Of a DNA stretch of 64,000 nucleotides, positions 29,797-39,924 are shown in pieces (positions within the stretch are counted from its first letter, which is position 1; each line of letters begins with the position of its first letter). The DNA is taken from assembly GCF_014698825.1 (NCBI RefSeq), contig NZ_JACJTT010000003.1:124001-188000 (forward strand). The letters run 5' to 3'. The stretch is from Richelia sinica FACHB-800 (GTDB lineage: Bacteria; Cyanobacteriota; Cyanobacteriia; Cyanobacteriales; Nostocaceae). Below the pieces are notes generated by a model, which searched no databases, was not told the origin of the DNA, and saw only the letters and a list, made by a program, of their open reading frames with translations. A program made the translations under genes and the position numbers.

Positions 29797-29852
29797 TCCC
29801 CTGTATACCAATCCAAGATAGGATGGACTTTGATTTACTTCTTTTTTGAAAT

Positions 29853-30257
29853 ATGAATATGAAGCGCTATTGGTCGCGTCTGCTAGCCTTGGTTTTGGTC
29901 GTAGCCATCGGCTTAATGGGTTGTAGTGGTAGTCCAGACGGTTTAACAGGAGATTATCGCCAAGATACCTTGAGTCTAGTGAATACCATCAGACAAGCTC
30001 TGGAAGTATCTCCTGATTCTCCCGATAAAGCAGCAGTGCAAGCAGAAGCGCGACAAAAAATTAATGACTTTTCTGCTCGCTACCAACGGAATAATTCTGT
30101 TTCTGGTCTTGGCTCTTTTACAACTATCCGCACAGCCCTCAATTCCTTGGCTGGACATTACAGTTCTTATCCCAATCGCCCTGTTCCAGAAAAACTAAAA
30201 AATCGTCTAGAGAAAGAATTACAGCAAGTAGAGGCAGCACTCAAACGCGGTGCTTAA
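29853..30257 (+). CDS. psb27: Photosystem II assembly lipoprotein Psb27
   Basis: 134 residues from ATG 29853; a second ATG two codons on is equally possible. The signal peptide ends in a lipobox GLMGC (C24), so the protein is lipid-anchored in the lumenal leaflet. The mature helical part shows LTGDYRQDTLSLVNTIRQAL and ARQKINDFSARYQRN, typical of Psb27. It binds CP43 and CP47-containing intermediates and blocks premature manganese-cluster assembly during photosystem II biogenesis and repair. A terminator follows at 30357. Confidence 0.93.
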   Translation: MNMKRYWSRLLALVLVVAIGLMGCSGSPDGLTGDYRQDTLSLVNTIRQALEVSPDSPDKAAVQAEARQKINDFSARYQRNNSVSGLGSFTTIRTALNSLAGHYSSYPNRPVPEKLKNRLEKELQQVEAALKRGA

Positions 30258-30356
30258 TTCTCATCTCAGTTTAATTGTGAAAATGCAGAATTTTTGAAGT
30301 TGAGAAATTCAATTTTGATTTCTGACTTCTTAATTCTTGAGATTGCGAATCTTCTG

Positions 30357-30379
30357 GCAGGCACAGCCTGCTTTTTATT
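30357..30379 (+). terminator. Intrinsic terminator after psb27
   Basis: GCAGGC (30357-30362) and GCCTGC (30366-30371) form a stem with a 3-base loop, followed by TTTTTATT. It is 100 bases past the psb27 stop. Confidence 0.75.
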
Positions 30380-30397
30380 GACATATAGTAGGAGATA

Positions 30398-30446
30398 GGT
30401 GACAGGGAACAGGTGACAGGTGACAGGTGACAGGTGACAGGTGACA
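30398..30446. repeat. Seven tandem copies of heptamer GGTGACA
   Basis: Six exact GGTGACA units and one degenerate GGGAACA unit stand head to tail. This is the reverse complement of the TGTCACC heptamers at 15161 and 37974. Unit length and lack of unique spacers exclude a CRISPR. Confidence 0.85.
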
Positions 30447-30605
30447 GTGCTAAAAATCTTTGGATTTCTCAGTTTTAGTTTTAGTTGATGCCCTAACCGC
30501 ATTATCTATAGCTATATTTAACAAAAAATCTAGTTTGCATAACATAAATACAAATAAATATACTGACTCAGCAAACCCTAATTGCTATAAAATCTACCCA
30601 TTGAT

Positions 30606-32102
30606 ATGTTTGTAAATTTTTGGCAGTTGAAAAAAACTATATTATTTTGGCGAAAAATATTAGCTGTAACTCTTGTGAGCAGTTTAGTGATTCCTGGAAC
30701 TGGAAATCAAAGAGTAATAGCGCAAACAATGGATTATTGCCAATTATCTTCATCAGTAATTCAAGAAAAAGAAAATTTAAGATTATCTGCACTCAGAGGC
30801 AATCAAGATGCAGAAAATCGCTATCAAAAACTTTTACAACAACATGCCCAGCAATTAGAAGTTTGTCGTCGGCAAACCTGGCCTCAAAATCAAGGTATTT
30901 GGTTGCGGTTATATCCCTGTGATGTTCAACCGGGAGCAGTTGATAAAATTCTCGATCATATTGTCAATAAAGGCTACAACCAAGTTTATTTAGAGGTCTT
31001 TTACGATGGACAGGTTTTGCTACCAGTAGCTAATAATCGTACACCTTGGCCCTCTGTCATTCGCACTCCTGGTGCAGAAAAAGTAGACTTACTGGCAACC
31101 ACAATTCAAAAAGGTCGAGAACGGGGGTTGAAAGTGTATGCGTGGATGTTTACTATTAATTTTGGCTATACCTACGCACAACGCCAAGATAGAGAACAAG
31201 CGATCGCTCGCAATGGTAAAGGTCAAACTAGCCTATATGTTGTCGATGATGGGGCACAAGTCTTTATTGACCCCTACAATAACCAAGCCAAAACCGACTA
31301 CTACCTGATGGTGCAGGAAGTAGTACGTCGTCGTCCTGATGGCATTTTGTTTGACTATGTGCGTTTTCCCCGTCAATCTGGTACTGATTCCATCGCTACA
31401 AAAGTTTCAGATTTATGGCTATTTACCCCCGCAAGTCAGGAAGCTTTATTCCGACGCGCTCAAAATAGTAAAGGATTAGAGTTAATTCAGCGTTTTATCC
31501 GCAAAGGATATATCACTGCGGGTGACATTGTTGAAGTTGATAAACTTTATCCCCAAGAAGATGAACCACTGTGGCAAGGTCGCATTGTCCCCAGCGAGAA
31601 ATCACTTTTAACTCCCACCCAGAAACAACCAATTTTGCAAACAGAGTTATGGTTCTTGGCTGTTGCTCATGCCATGCAAGGTATTTTAGATTTTGTCGCT
31701 ATTGCTAGTTATCCAGCCCAACAACAACGTATTCCCTCTGGAGTGGTGTTTTTCCCAGAAGGAAACCAGACCTTTGGACAGGGTTATGATTCTCGTTTGC
31801 AACCTTGGGATCGCTTTCCCAATACTTTAGAATGGCATCCCATGTCCTACGCAACTTGCGGTAATGCTAATTGTATTGCAGCGCAAGTGCAACGGGTGTT
31901 GAGTACAGCTAAACCAGGGACGCAGGTTATTCCAGCTTTAGCAGGGAAATGGGGAGAACCTATGAGTAATCGCCCTTCCCTAGAAACGCAAATGCAAGCA
32001 CTCAAACAGTTTTCTTCACAAATCTCAGGAGTCAGTCATTTTGCTTACTCTTGGCAACATCCAGAACATGATAGCGATCGCAAATTTTGTAATGCGCGTT
32101 AG
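30606..32102 (+). CDS. Glycoside hydrolase family 10-like (GHL10/DUF187) secreted protein
   Basis: 498 residues. A hydrophobic N-terminal segment (about residues 15-40) ends near VIAQ, which suggests export. The catalytic-barrel part begins GIWLRLYPCDVQPGAV (about 98) and includes YNQVYLEVFYDGQ, RERGLKVYAWMFTINFG and RRPDGILFDYVRFPR, the conserved (beta/alpha)8-barrel strand motifs of the GHL10 family. A helical region rich in Gln/Glu precedes the barrel. Members act on or bind cell-wall or extracellular glycans; the substrate here is unknown. Its stop is only 2 bases from the stop of convergent devC. Confidence 0.8.
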   Translation: MFVNFWQLKKTILFWRKILAVTLVSSLVIPGTGNQRVIAQTMDYCQLSSSVIQEKENLRLSALRGNQDAENRYQKLLQQHAQQLEVCRRQTWPQNQGIWLRLYPCDVQPGAVDKILDHIVNKGYNQVYLEVFYDGQVLLPVANNRTPWPSVIRTPGAEKVDLLATTIQKGRERGLKVYAWMFTINFGYTYAQRQDREQAIARNGKGQTSLYVVDDGAQVFIDPYNNQAKTDYYLMVQEVVRRRPDGILFDYVRFPRQSGTDSIATKVSDLWLFTPASQEALFRRAQNSKGLELIQRFIRKGYITAGDIVEVDKLYPQEDEPLWQGRIVPSEKSLLTPTQKQPILQTELWFLAVAHAMQGILDFVAIASYPAQQQRIPSGVVFFPEGNQTFGQGYDSRLQPWDRFPNTLEWHPMSYATCGNANCIAAQVQRVLSTAKPGTQVIPALAGKWGEPMSNRPSLETQMQALKQFSSQISGVSHFAYSWQHPEHDSDRKFCNAR

Positions 32103-32104
32103 GG

Positions 32105-33280
32105 TCAATCAAAAATATCGGCTGGATCAACAGCGCGCAATTTATTGAGAGCGATCGCCCCAGAGATAAAACACATAACAAAGGTTAAAATTAAAATCAA
32201 ACCGGAGCGCGTAGACTCCATTTTAATAGGTAATAAAGTTGCACCTCTGGCGATTTTATATAAAATTGAAGCAATGAATAATCCTGGTATATAGCCAAAA
32301 AATGCTAATATTAAAGCTTGTTTTAAAATATGGTTGATGAGATATCTTTGAGTATAACCAATAGCTTTTAATGTTGCATATTCGGAAAGATTATCTGACA
32401 CATTAGTATAGAGAATTTGATACACAAAAACTATTCCTACTATTAAGCCCATCCCTACACCCAAATCAAAAATAAAGCCAATGGCTGTACTATTCATCCA
32501 ATAGGCTTTTTCAAATTCAATTAATTCTAACTTAGAAAACACTCGCACATCATCAGGCAAATATTTTTGAATTTTTTGTTTGAATAAATCAATGTTTGTG
32601 CCTGGTTTAACTTTAATCATGCCTAAATCAATTTCATTTGACTGGCGTTGAGAGAAAATTCTCAAGAAATTCACATCACTAGTCATCAAATTGCCATCGA
32701 CACCAAAGGAAGTCCCTAACTCAAATAAGCCAATGGTGCTAATAGCGCGAATACCTGTAGCACGGTTATCTATTTCTGTCTGGACTAATCCATATTGATG
32801 AAATGACTGTGCTACTTCTCCGAATTCTGGACGGGAATTTTTATCAAACAACACTACATCAGGATTTTGCAAATTTTGTTGATAAAGTTGTAATCCCACT
32901 AGGTCAAATACTGGATACTTTATTTCAAAGCCAATGATATGAATATTCCGCCAATAAATGGGATTTTGAGGATTTTTCCACTGAGCAAAGCCTAAATAAA
33001 TGGGAGTGACAAATTCTACTTCTGGAAAAGCTAAAGTTTGATATAAACGTCGGGAAGAAAAACTTAGCATCGCAATTAAGGAAGTAGAACGAGGACTAAT
33101 TAAAAAAATATCTCCCTGTAAACTGGTATGTAGCCTCACCGCACTATCAAACAATGCAGACCGAAAGCCAAGCTGCATAAACATCAGCACTACAGCAAAA
33201 CTAATCCCGGCAATCCCTACTAATAATCGATTTTTTTCATATTTAAGTTGTAGCCAAGCAATTGGTATTTTAAAAATCAT
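32105..33280 (-). CDS. devC: DevC-family ABC transporter permease
   Basis: 391 residues. MIFKIPIAWLQLKYEKNRLL and the first membrane segment (VGIAGISFAVVLMFMQLGFR) are typical of DevC. After a large periplasmic domain (about residues 45-265), three further hydrophobic segments follow with EYATLKAIGYTQRYL (FtsX-like MacB_PCD/FtsX fold). In Anabaena DevBCA exports the heterocyst glycolipid layer. Several paralogues exist with other cargo, so the cargo here is not certain. It lies 33 bases after devB in one transcript, but no devA ATPase gene follows: the next gene is convergent. Confidence 0.82.
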   Translation of the reverse strand: MIFKIPIAWLQLKYEKNRLLVGIAGISFAVVLMFMQLGFRSALFDSAVRLHTSLQGDIFLISPRSTSLIAMLSFSSRRLYQTLAFPEVEFVTPIYLGFAQWKNPQNPIYWRNIHIIGFEIKYPVFDLVGLQLYQQNLQNPDVVLFDKNSRPEFGEVAQSFHQYGLVQTEIDNRATGIRAISTIGLFELGTSFGVDGNLMTSDVNFLRIFSQRQSNEIDLGMIKVKPGTNIDLFKQKIQKYLPDDVRVFSKLELIEFEKAYWMNSTAIGFIFDLGVGMGLIVGIVFVYQILYTNVSDNLSEYATLKAIGYTQRYLINHILKQALILAFFGYIPGLFIASILYKIARGATLLPIKMESTRSGLILILTFVMCFISGAIALNKLRAVDPADIFD

Positions 33281-33313
33281 CTTGCATAGCGTGAGTACAA
33301 ACCTGATTTTCAG

Positions 33314-34516
33314 CTAAGGAGAATTCCCTGTATTAATAATAATATTGACCTTTAAATTAGTTAGTCGGGAAACTAGACGACTATCTGCATGATTTAAGCG
33401 GATTTTTACTTCCACAACTCTAGCATCAACATCAGCAGCGGGGTCGGTGCCCAGCACATCTTTTTTACCAATTTGTAAACCAATTTCGTCTACAACTCCC
33501 CCTAACTTGTGTGGAAATCCTGCGGCTGTAACTACTGCTGATTGTCCCAAATCAACTTGATTAATATCAGTTTCATAAACTTCAGCGATCGCATACATTT
33601 GTTGCGTTTGCCCAATTTCCACAATGCCACGACTACTGACCAGTTCTCCAGGGTAAGTATGAATTTTTAACACTTGTCCAGCTTGGGGCGATCGCACATA
33701 GGCTAAATAGAGATTTGCTTGGGACTGCACCACATTACTCATGGCTTCTTCTAGTTGGGCTTGGGCTACAGCTACATCTGTAGGTCGCACTTCAGCAATT
33801 TCCTCGAAAGTGGCTTTGGCTTCCCGCAATTGTTGATTTAAAGTGGTGCGTGTGCGGTGGAGATTAAATTGAGCAGCTTGTAATTGCTGATTGATAGTTT
33901 TTGCCCCTAAACACCGATTGTCATGCTCAAAAGCCGAAATAGCCCCATTTCTATATAAGTTTTGATACCGTCTGCACTCAGCTTGAGCATTTTGTAACTC
34001 TGTTTTTAAGCGGTCAATACTAGCTGTTTGGGTTGCCATTTGACCTGATAATTCAGCTTGAATTTGTTGGATAGTCGCAAATTGAGCCTGGAGAGTTCCT
34101 TTTTTAGCACCAGCTTTGACCTGTACAAGTTGAGCTTGGGCTACCTTCATTTGTTTGATACTGCGGTTTACAGAAGCTTGCAAGCGATCGCGACTGTCTA
34201 AAATGGCAATTACTTGTCCTGCCTTGACTTGATATCCCAATTTTACCAATAACTTTTCTACTCTTGCCCCTTCCATAAAAGCAGGTGCAGATAAGTGAAT
34301 CACTTCTCCTTGGGGGGCCAAACGCCCCAAAGCAGATACAGAATTTTTATTAGCTATGGGAGAAGTAGGCAAAGAATTGAGTTGAGAATTGGAGTAACGG
34401 AAAAACTTAGCAGCAATCACAACACTAGTGACTGAAGAGATAGTTGCCACTAAAACCATGATACTTAACCATTTTAATTGTCTTCTTGTGGGCTTAAAAA
34501 ATACTTGGTTATTCAT
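33314..34516 (-). CDS. devB: DevB-family periplasmic adaptor (membrane fusion protein)
   Basis: 400 residues. One N-terminal membrane segment (about residues 15-37, SIMVLVATISSVTSVVIAAK) is followed by VSALGRLAPQGEVIHLS, a typical DevB start to the lipoyl/barrel-sandwich domain. A Gln/Ala-rich alpha-hairpin spans about 115-255, then SPQAGQVLKIHTYPGELVSS and the beta-barrel part. The protein would bridge DevC to a TolC-type outer-membrane channel. It is first in a devB-devC transcript and divergent from valS with a 270-base spacer. No clear NtcA box (GTA-N8-TAC) was found there. Confidence 0.82.
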   Translation of the reverse strand: MNNQVFFKPTRRQLKWLSIMVLVATISSVTSVVIAAKFFRYSNSQLNSLPTSPIANKNSVSALGRLAPQGEVIHLSAPAFMEGARVEKLLVKLGYQVKAGQVIAILDSRDRLQASVNRSIKQMKVAQAQLVQVKAGAKKGTLQAQFATIQQIQAELSGQMATQTASIDRLKTELQNAQAECRRYQNLYRNGAISAFEHDNRCLGAKTINQQLQAAQFNLHRTRTTLNQQLREAKATFEEIAEVRPTDVAVAQAQLEEAMSNVVQSQANLYLAYVRSPQAGQVLKIHTYPGELVSSRGIVEIGQTQQMYAIAEVYETDINQVDLGQSAVVTAAGFPHKLGGVVDEIGLQIGKKDVLGTDPAADVDARVVEVKIRLNHADSRLVSRLTNLKVNIIINTGNSP

Positions 34517-34786
34517 TAGCCATGATTTAAATCAGCAGCAAGAGCAAGAAAAGTGTGATTACCATTTGCTAAAATCATACTCACCTAAGTGCAGCAGTTG
34601 GTTCAGACACAATCTTTCTTCATTTTGAATGTTGTGTCTTTGTGAGAGGATTTACGCCTACAACAAACTATGTCAACGTTAAGTATTACCTTGTTGTAGG
34701 TAAAGGGGAAATTTGATTTGATTAAATCCCCTTCCAAACCCTGTGGCAAAATTTATTAGAGTCAAACCACACTTTATTTTCCCAGC

Positions 34787-37700
34787 ATGACCGCAACTAT
34801 ACCGAATCTCCCTAGTATTTATGATCCCTTTACCACTGAAGCTAAGTGGCAACAATTCTGGGAAGAAAATCAAGTTTACAAAGCTGACCCTAACCACAAG
34901 GGTGAACCCTACTGCGTTGTGATTCCACCCCCCAATGTCACAGGCAGTTTGCACATGGGTCATGCCTTTGAAAGTGCGTTAATTGATTCCCTGGTACGTT
35001 ATCAACGGATGAAAGGACGTAATACCCTCTGGCTACCGGGAACAGACCATGCCAGCATTGCCGTGCAAACCATCCTAGAAAAGCAACTCAAAGCCGAGGG
35101 TAAAACTCGCAACGACCTGGGACGGGAAAAATTTCTAGAACGGGCTTGGCAGTGGAAAGCAGAGTCCGGGGGAACTATTGTGAATCAATTACGGCGGTTA
35201 GGAGTATCCGTAGATTGGTCACGGGAACGCTTTACCTTAGATGAAGGTTTATCAAAGGCTGTTTTAGAAGCATTTATTCGTCTCTATGAAGAAGGGCTAA
35301 TTTATCGCGGTAACTATTTGGTTAACTGGTGTCCAGCTTCCCAGTCTGCGGTATCTGATTTGGAAGTAGAACCCAAGGAAGTTAATGGCAATCTCTGGCA
35401 TTTCCGTTATCCGTTATCTGATGGTTCTGGTTATGTAGAAGTGGCAACGACTCGACCAGAAACCATGTTGGGTGATACCGCAGTAGCTGTTAACCCCAAT
35501 GATGAAAGATATCAACATCTAATTGGTAAAACATTGACATTACCAATTATGAATCGGGAAATTCCCATTATTGGTGACGAATTAGTTGACCCCACCTTTG
35601 GTACAGGTTGTGTGAAGGTAACTCCAGCCCACGACCCCAATGATTTTGAAATGGGTAAACGTCACGATCTGCCCTTTATCAATATCATGAATAAAGACGG
35701 CACCATCAATGACAATGGGGGTGAATTTCAAGGACAAGACCGCTTTGTGGCTAGAAAAAATGTGGTCGCGCGTCTGGAAGCTGATGGGGTATTGGTAAAA
35801 GTAGAGGAATATAAACATACAGTACCTTATAGCGATCGCGGTAAAGTCCCCGTTGAACCCCTCCTGTCTACCCAGTGGTTCGTGAAAATTCGTCCCCTCG
35901 CTGACAAAACCCTAGATTTTCTTGATCACAACAACTCCCCCGAATTTGTCCCCCAACGCTGGACGAAAGTTTATCGCGATTGGTTAGTAAATCTGCGTGA
36001 CTGGTGTATTTCTCGTCAATTATGGTGGGGTCATCAAATTCCCGCTTGGTATGCTGTCAGCGAAACTAATGGGGAAATTACCGACGCAACACCCCATTTT
36101 GTCGCCCGTACAGCAGCCGAAGCCTTAGAAAAAGCTCAAGCCCAATTCGGGGCAGATGTGCAGTTAGAACAAGACCCCGATGTTTTAGATACTTGGTTTT
36201 CCTCTGGTTTGTGGCCCTTCTCTACCTTAGGCTGGCCAGAACAAACCCCAGATTTAACTACTTACTACCCCACCACCACCTTAGTTACAGGCTTTGACAT
36301 TATCTTTTTCTGGGTTGCCAGAATGACCATGATGGCAGGTCATTTCACCGGACAAATGCCCTTCAAAACTGTTTATATTCACGGTTTAGTCAGGGACGAA
36401 AATAATAAGAAAATGTCAAAATCAGCTAATAATGGTATTGACCCATTGTTACTGATTGCTAAATATGGAACTGATGCCCTGCGCTATACGTTGGTGAAGG
36501 AAGTTGCAGGGGCTGGTCAAGATATCCGCCTCGAATATGACCGGAAAAAAGACGAATCATCTTCAGTAGAAGCTGCCCGCAACTTTGCTAATAAACTGTG
36601 GAATGCGGCCCGGTTCGTGATGATGAATTTGGATGGACAAACTCCAGCCCAATTAGGTCAACCAATCGCCACAGAATTGAGTGATAAATGGATTATTTCC
36701 CGTTATCATCAAGTCATTAAACAAACCAATAATTACATTGATAATTATGGGTTAGGAGAAGCAGCCAAAGGACTTTACGAATTTATTTGGGGCGATTTCT
36801 GCGACTGGTACATTGAATTAGTTAAATCCAGATTGCAAAAAGATGCAGACCCCGCCTCTCGAAAAGTTGCCCAACAAATTCTCGCTACAGTGCTGGAAGG
36901 AATCTTAAAGTTACTCCATCCTTTCATGCCCCATATTACGGAAGAAATTTGGCAAACTCTCACCCAACAACCAGAATCAGGTAAAGAAACTCTCGCTTTA
37001 CAAGCTTATCCAGAAGTTGCAGAAAGTCTCATTGATACAGGATTAGAAGAACAATTTGATTTGTTAATTAATACAATCCGTACTATTCGCAACTTACGGG
37101 CTGAGGCAGATGTGAAACCAGGGGTAAAAATTACCGCTAATTTGCAAAGTGAAAGTGAAAAAGAAAGATTAATTATCACTGCTGGTAAGTCCTATATTCA
37201 AGACTTAGCCAAAGTGGAAACCTTAACCATTACTGCCACTTCACCTGAAGAAAAAATCCAGCCTGAACCAACTCAATCAACCCAACCAACTCAACCAGTT
37301 ACTAAGAAAAATATCTGGGGCGGTTTAAAGACCTTTGGATTAATTATTGGTGGACTTATTGCCCTGAGAATAGGGATCATTATCGGCAATGCTGGCTTGC
37401 GTTTACCCATTGTGGGAACTTTCTTTGAAACAGTTGGTCTGGTTTATGCAGGTTGGTTTACTGCCCGGAACTTGCTCACACCAGCATCAAGAAAACAGTT
37501 TTTTGGTAAGTGGTTTCCGCCAAAAAATGAGCAGAAAGTAGAAATAGAACCACAATCAGCACCGCTACCAACACCGACCCAGGAAAAAGAAAATTCCATT
37601 GCTGGTGTTGTAGGTACTATTCAGGTAGTGATACCTTTACAGGGTGTAGTCGATATTGATGCTCTCCGGGCCAAGCTAGAGAAAAGTCTCAGTAAAGTGG

Positions 37701-37852
37701 AAGCGGAAGCTAAATCCCTGAGTGGGAGATTAAGTAATTCTAACTTTGTCGATAAAGCCCCTGCTGATGTCGTGCAAGGGGTGAGAGATACCTTAGCGGA
37801 AGCGGAAAAACAAGCGGAGATTTTGCGCGATCGCTTGCGTAGTTTAGCATAA
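34787..37852 (+). CDS. valS: Valyl-tRNA synthetase with CAAD membrane domain
   Basis: 1021 residues. The class I signature HMGH is at 56-59 within [15 protein letters not shown], and KMSKS is near 542-546. Editing and anticodon-binding domains are in the usual order, and a C-terminal coiled coil spans about 940-1021 ([14 protein letters not shown]). Between anticodon-binding region and coiled coil sits an extra segment (about 820-925): a Thr/Gln/Pro linker and two hydrophobic helices starting [20 protein letters not shown]. This matches the CAAD domain, known to tether some cyanobacterial aminoacyl-tRNA synthetases to thylakoids. The enzyme charges tRNA-Val. Confidence 0.95.
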   Translation: MTATIPNLPSIYDPFTTEAKWQQFWEENQVYKADPNHKGEPYCVVIPPPNVTGSLHMGHAFESALIDSLVRYQRMKGRNTLWLPGTDHASIAVQTILEKQLKAEGKTRNDLGREKFLERAWQWKAESGGTIVNQLRRLGVSVDWSRERFTLDEGLSKAVLEAFIRLYEEGLIYRGNYLVNWCPASQSAVSDLEVEPKEVNGNLWHFRYPLSDGSGYVEVATTRPETMLGDTAVAVNPNDERYQHLIGKTLTLPIMNREIPIIGDELVDPTFGTGCVKVTPAHDPNDFEMGKRHDLPFINIMNKDGTINDNGGEFQGQDRFVARKNVVARLEADGVLVKVEEYKHTVPYSDRGKVPVEPLLSTQWFVKIRPLADKTLDFLDHNNSPEFVPQRWTKVYRDWLVNLRDWCISRQLWWGHQIPAWYAVSETNGEITDATPHFVARTAAEALEKAQAQFGADVQLEQDPDVLDTWFSSGLWPFSTLGWPEQTPDLTTYYPTTTLVTGFDIIFFWVARMTMMAGHFTGQMPFKTVYIHGLVRDENNKKMSKSANNGIDPLLLIAKYGTDALRYTLVKEVAGAGQDIRLEYDRKKDESSSVEAARNFANKLWNAARFVMMNLDGQTPAQLGQPIATELSDKWIISRYHQVIKQTNNYIDNYGLGEAAKGLYEFIWGDFCDWYIELVKSRLQKDADPASRKVAQQILATVLEGILKLLHPFMPHITEEIWQTLTQQPESGKETLALQAYPEVAESLIDTGLEEQFDLLINTIRTIRNLRAEADVKPGVKITANLQSESEKERLIITAGKSYIQDLAKVETLTITATSPEEKIQPEPTQSTQPTQPVTKKNIWGGLKTFGLIIGGLIALRIGIIIGNAGLRLPIVGTFFETVGLVYAGWFTARNLLTPASRKQFFGKWFPPKNEQKVEIEPQSAPLPTPTQEKENSIAGVVGTIQVVIPLQGVVDIDALRAKLEKSLSKVEAEAKSLSGRLSNSNFVDKAPADVVQGVRDTLAEAEKQAEILRDRLRSLA

Positions 37853-37899
37853 ACCCCATGGGTAATGGGAAAACCATCTATTCCCACTTACCCATTTTC

Positions 37900-38010
37900 A
37901 ATTTATAGCTGTAGACAAGACAGTTAGGACATTAACTACAACTAAAACTTAGACACAAAAAGGCTTGTAGCACTGTCACCTGTCACCTGTCATCTGTCCC
38001 CTGCTATAGA
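37900..38010. repeat. Diverged relative of the 22309-22497 element
   Basis: TTATAGCTGTAGAC, ACAGTTAGGACATTAACTAC, AACTAAAACTTAGACAC and AAAGGCTT follow the same order as at 22321-22391. They end in TGTCACC heptamers and CTGCTATAGA. The terminal repeats have decayed. Confidence 0.6.
37974..38001. repeat. Heptamer tandem repeat (TGTCACC)
   Basis: Four tandem units TGTCACC, TGTCACC, TGTCATC and TGTCCCC lie within the repeat element before the 38060 gene. Confidence 0.6.
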
Positions 38011-38059
38011 TAATTTTTTAACTTTTAATACTTAATTTTCTATTTGGAGCGAAGCCACA

Positions 38060-38500
38060 ATGTTATATCTCGCCCAGGTACGTAAAAACGACTTTTTAGA
38101 TCAATATGAATTGCGTCTATTAGCTCGTCAAGAAGAAGAACATCTTTGGGTGTTAATTACAGAAGAAAGTTTGATTCTTCTGGGTAAAGGCAACACCATG
38201 AGCGATAATTTATTAGTATTACTAGAATTATCTGCCACAGGAGAAATCGAAAAAATTGAAGATGCTACCAATTGGGTACTTTATCTAGTCAAAACCTATC
38301 TTTCTACAGGTATTACTCCTGACTTTTTACAAGAAGAAACAGAACGGGCAGAACAGTGGCGGCAAAATTTGACATTACAAAATCAAGACTTAGCGCGTCG
38401 TACCCTAGAATTAGAAGCTCGAAGGGAGCAAATTCAAGCCTTAGAAGAAACTTTGAAAAAAGAAAGAAACGGTCTATGTCAAGATAATAGAGATAGCTAA
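38060..38500 (+). CDS. Conserved hypothetical protein, helical C-terminus
   Basis: 146 residues, start supported by GGAGCG upstream of ATG. Residues 1-100 are a compact globular part (MLYLAQVRKNDFLDQYELRL, then a strand-rich stretch LWVLITEESLILLGKGN). Residues 105-140 form a charged helix, probably coiled coil (RTLELEARREQIQALEETLK). The protein is cytoplasmic, with no signal peptide or membrane segment. I do not recognise a named domain. It resembles small cyanobacteria-specific proteins and stands alone between valS and the YkgJ-family gene. Confidence 0.65.
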   Translation: MLYLAQVRKNDFLDQYELRLLARQEEEHLWVLITEESLILLGKGNTMSDNLLVLLELSATGEIEKIEDATNWVLYLVKTYLSTGITPDFLQEETERAEQWRQNLTLQNQDLARRTLELEARREQIQALEETLKKERNGLCQDNRDS

Positions 38501-38716
38501 AATTAATTAGAAATTAAAAAACTCAATTTTATCAAGTGTATAAATTTGTATATTTTAGACATTCCATCCGCACATTTCTCAAAGGTTTTTGCAAACTGCA
38601 TATTTTATATCTGGAGATTTCTCAAGTGTTAGACAAATGGATAGAATCAGTGACGATAGGTTTCCCTGTTCGTGAAATGCTATAAAATGACAGGAAGTTA
38701 ATAGAAGGGTGTAAAA

Positions 38717-39076
38717 ATGGCTACTTGGCAATGTGTAAAACAATGTGGCGCTTGCTGCCATCTTGATCCCGCAGACCGTCCAGATTTGGAAGAGTATCTT
38801 TTACCAGAGGAATTAGGACTTTATCTGAGTATGGTGGGTGAGGATGGATGGTGTATTAATTTTGACCATATTTCCAGAGAATGTCGCATTTATGATCAAC
38901 GTCCTCGATTCTGTCGTGTGGAAGTAGAGACATTTCAGGACATGTATGGAATTGAACCAGAAGAATTGAACGATTTTGCCATTGACTGCTGTCGTCAGCA
39001 AATTGAGGGGGTATATGGCGATCGCAGTTTAGAAATGTTGCGCTTTGATCAAGCTGTTGGATATATACCCATATAG
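38717..39076 (+). CDS. YkgJ family cysteine cluster protein
   Basis: 119 residues. Cysteines C6, C10, C13 and C14 (QCVKQCGACCHL) start the protein. Further cysteines in GWCINFDHISRECRIYDQRP, FCRVE and DCCRQQ complete the CxxxCxxCC...C...C pattern of the YkgJ/UPF0153 (Fe-S or zinc cluster) family. The family's function is unknown. The protein is cytoplasmic. The gene lies 35 bases before the methyltransferase-like gene in the same direction, so the two may be co-transcribed. Confidence 0.85.
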   Translation: MATWQCVKQCGACCHLDPADRPDLEEYLLPEELGLYLSMVGEDGWCINFDHISRECRIYDQRPRFCRVEVETFQDMYGIEPEELNDFAIDCCRQQIEGVYGDRSLEMLRFDQAVGYIPI

Positions 39077-39111
39077 TGTAAATTTATCACTCCTGGGATT
39101 CTGAAGTATTT

Positions 39112-39906
39112 ATGAATTTACACCAAGTTATTACTGAACAGCTAAAGCAACTACTGGATAAAAATACCCCTTCCGTTGAAAGTTTGAACAACGCCTTGCG
39201 AATCTTGGCAAAACATCGCTCCCACTTATTGCAAAATACCCTGATTCAACAATACGGACTAACTGTACAACAAGGTCTGTTTCAAGGCATGGAGTTTCTC
39301 CCCAATTGTGCAGAAGGGTGTTACATTCCCAAACTACTGGGGTGCTATGAAGTAGAATTGCAACCTTATTTCCAAGAAGTGAGCCAACGCCCCTATGAAG
39401 TGATTATCAATGTAGGAGCAGCAGAAGGATATTATGCAGTAGGTTTAGCACGGCTAATGCCCCAGGTCAAAGTTTTTGCTTACGATACTAATCAAAATGC
39501 CCATCCCGTTTGTCGTCAATTAGCAGAGAAGAATGGAGTCAGCGATCGCATTGTGATTGGTGGTACACTCCAACCAGAAGAGTTTCAGAGTTTTGCTAAT
39601 TATAAAACCCTGGTTTTATGTGACATTGAAGGTGGGGAAGCTCATCTCTTAGACCCAGCCAAGGCACCAGATTTAGCGAAAATGGATATGATCGTGGAAC
39701 TACATGAGGGCTTTGCGCCTAATGTCTCTCAACTAATTATTGAGCGGTTTCGGGCTACCCATAATATTACCTTTGTCACCCATCAGGGACGGAATATTAA
39801 TCTACCACCCTTACTACATGGATTAGGACACCTGGATCAACTTCTGGCAGTATGGGAATGGCGTTCCTTCCCTACTCCTTGGGCAGTGATGTGGGCAAAA
39901 AACTGA
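39112..39906 (+). CDS. Class I SAM-dependent methyltransferase-like protein
   Basis: 264 residues. The central VIINVGAAEGYYAVGLARLM (about 103-122) is the SAM-binding motif I, VKVFAYDTNQNAHPVCRQLA carries the motif II acidic residue, and TLVLCDIEGGEAHLLDP (about 165-181) corresponds to motif IV with D and E. The N-terminal 90 residues are helical and not recognised. The fold resembles FkbM-type methyltransferases; the substrate is unknown. It is convergent with the CHAT protein gene with 18 bases between stops. Confidence 0.7.
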   Translation: MNLHQVITEQLKQLLDKNTPSVESLNNALRILAKHRSHLLQNTLIQQYGLTVQQGLFQGMEFLPNCAEGCYIPKLLGCYEVELQPYFQEVSQRPYEVIINVGAAEGYYAVGLARLMPQVKVFAYDTNQNAHPVCRQLAEKNGVSDRIVIGGTLQPEEFQSFANYKTLVLCDIEGGEAHLLDPAKAPDLAKMDMIVELHEGFAPNVSQLIIERFRATHNITFVTHQGRNINLPPLLHGLGHLDQLLAVWEWRSFPTPWAVMWAKN

Positions 39907-39924
39907 AGAATAAAAGTTGCAATT

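Noticed and set aside
30398-30446. Regular repeats that could suggest a CRISPR array
   Set aside because: The unit is seven bases with no spacers. It is a tandem heptamer repeat typical of Nostocales.
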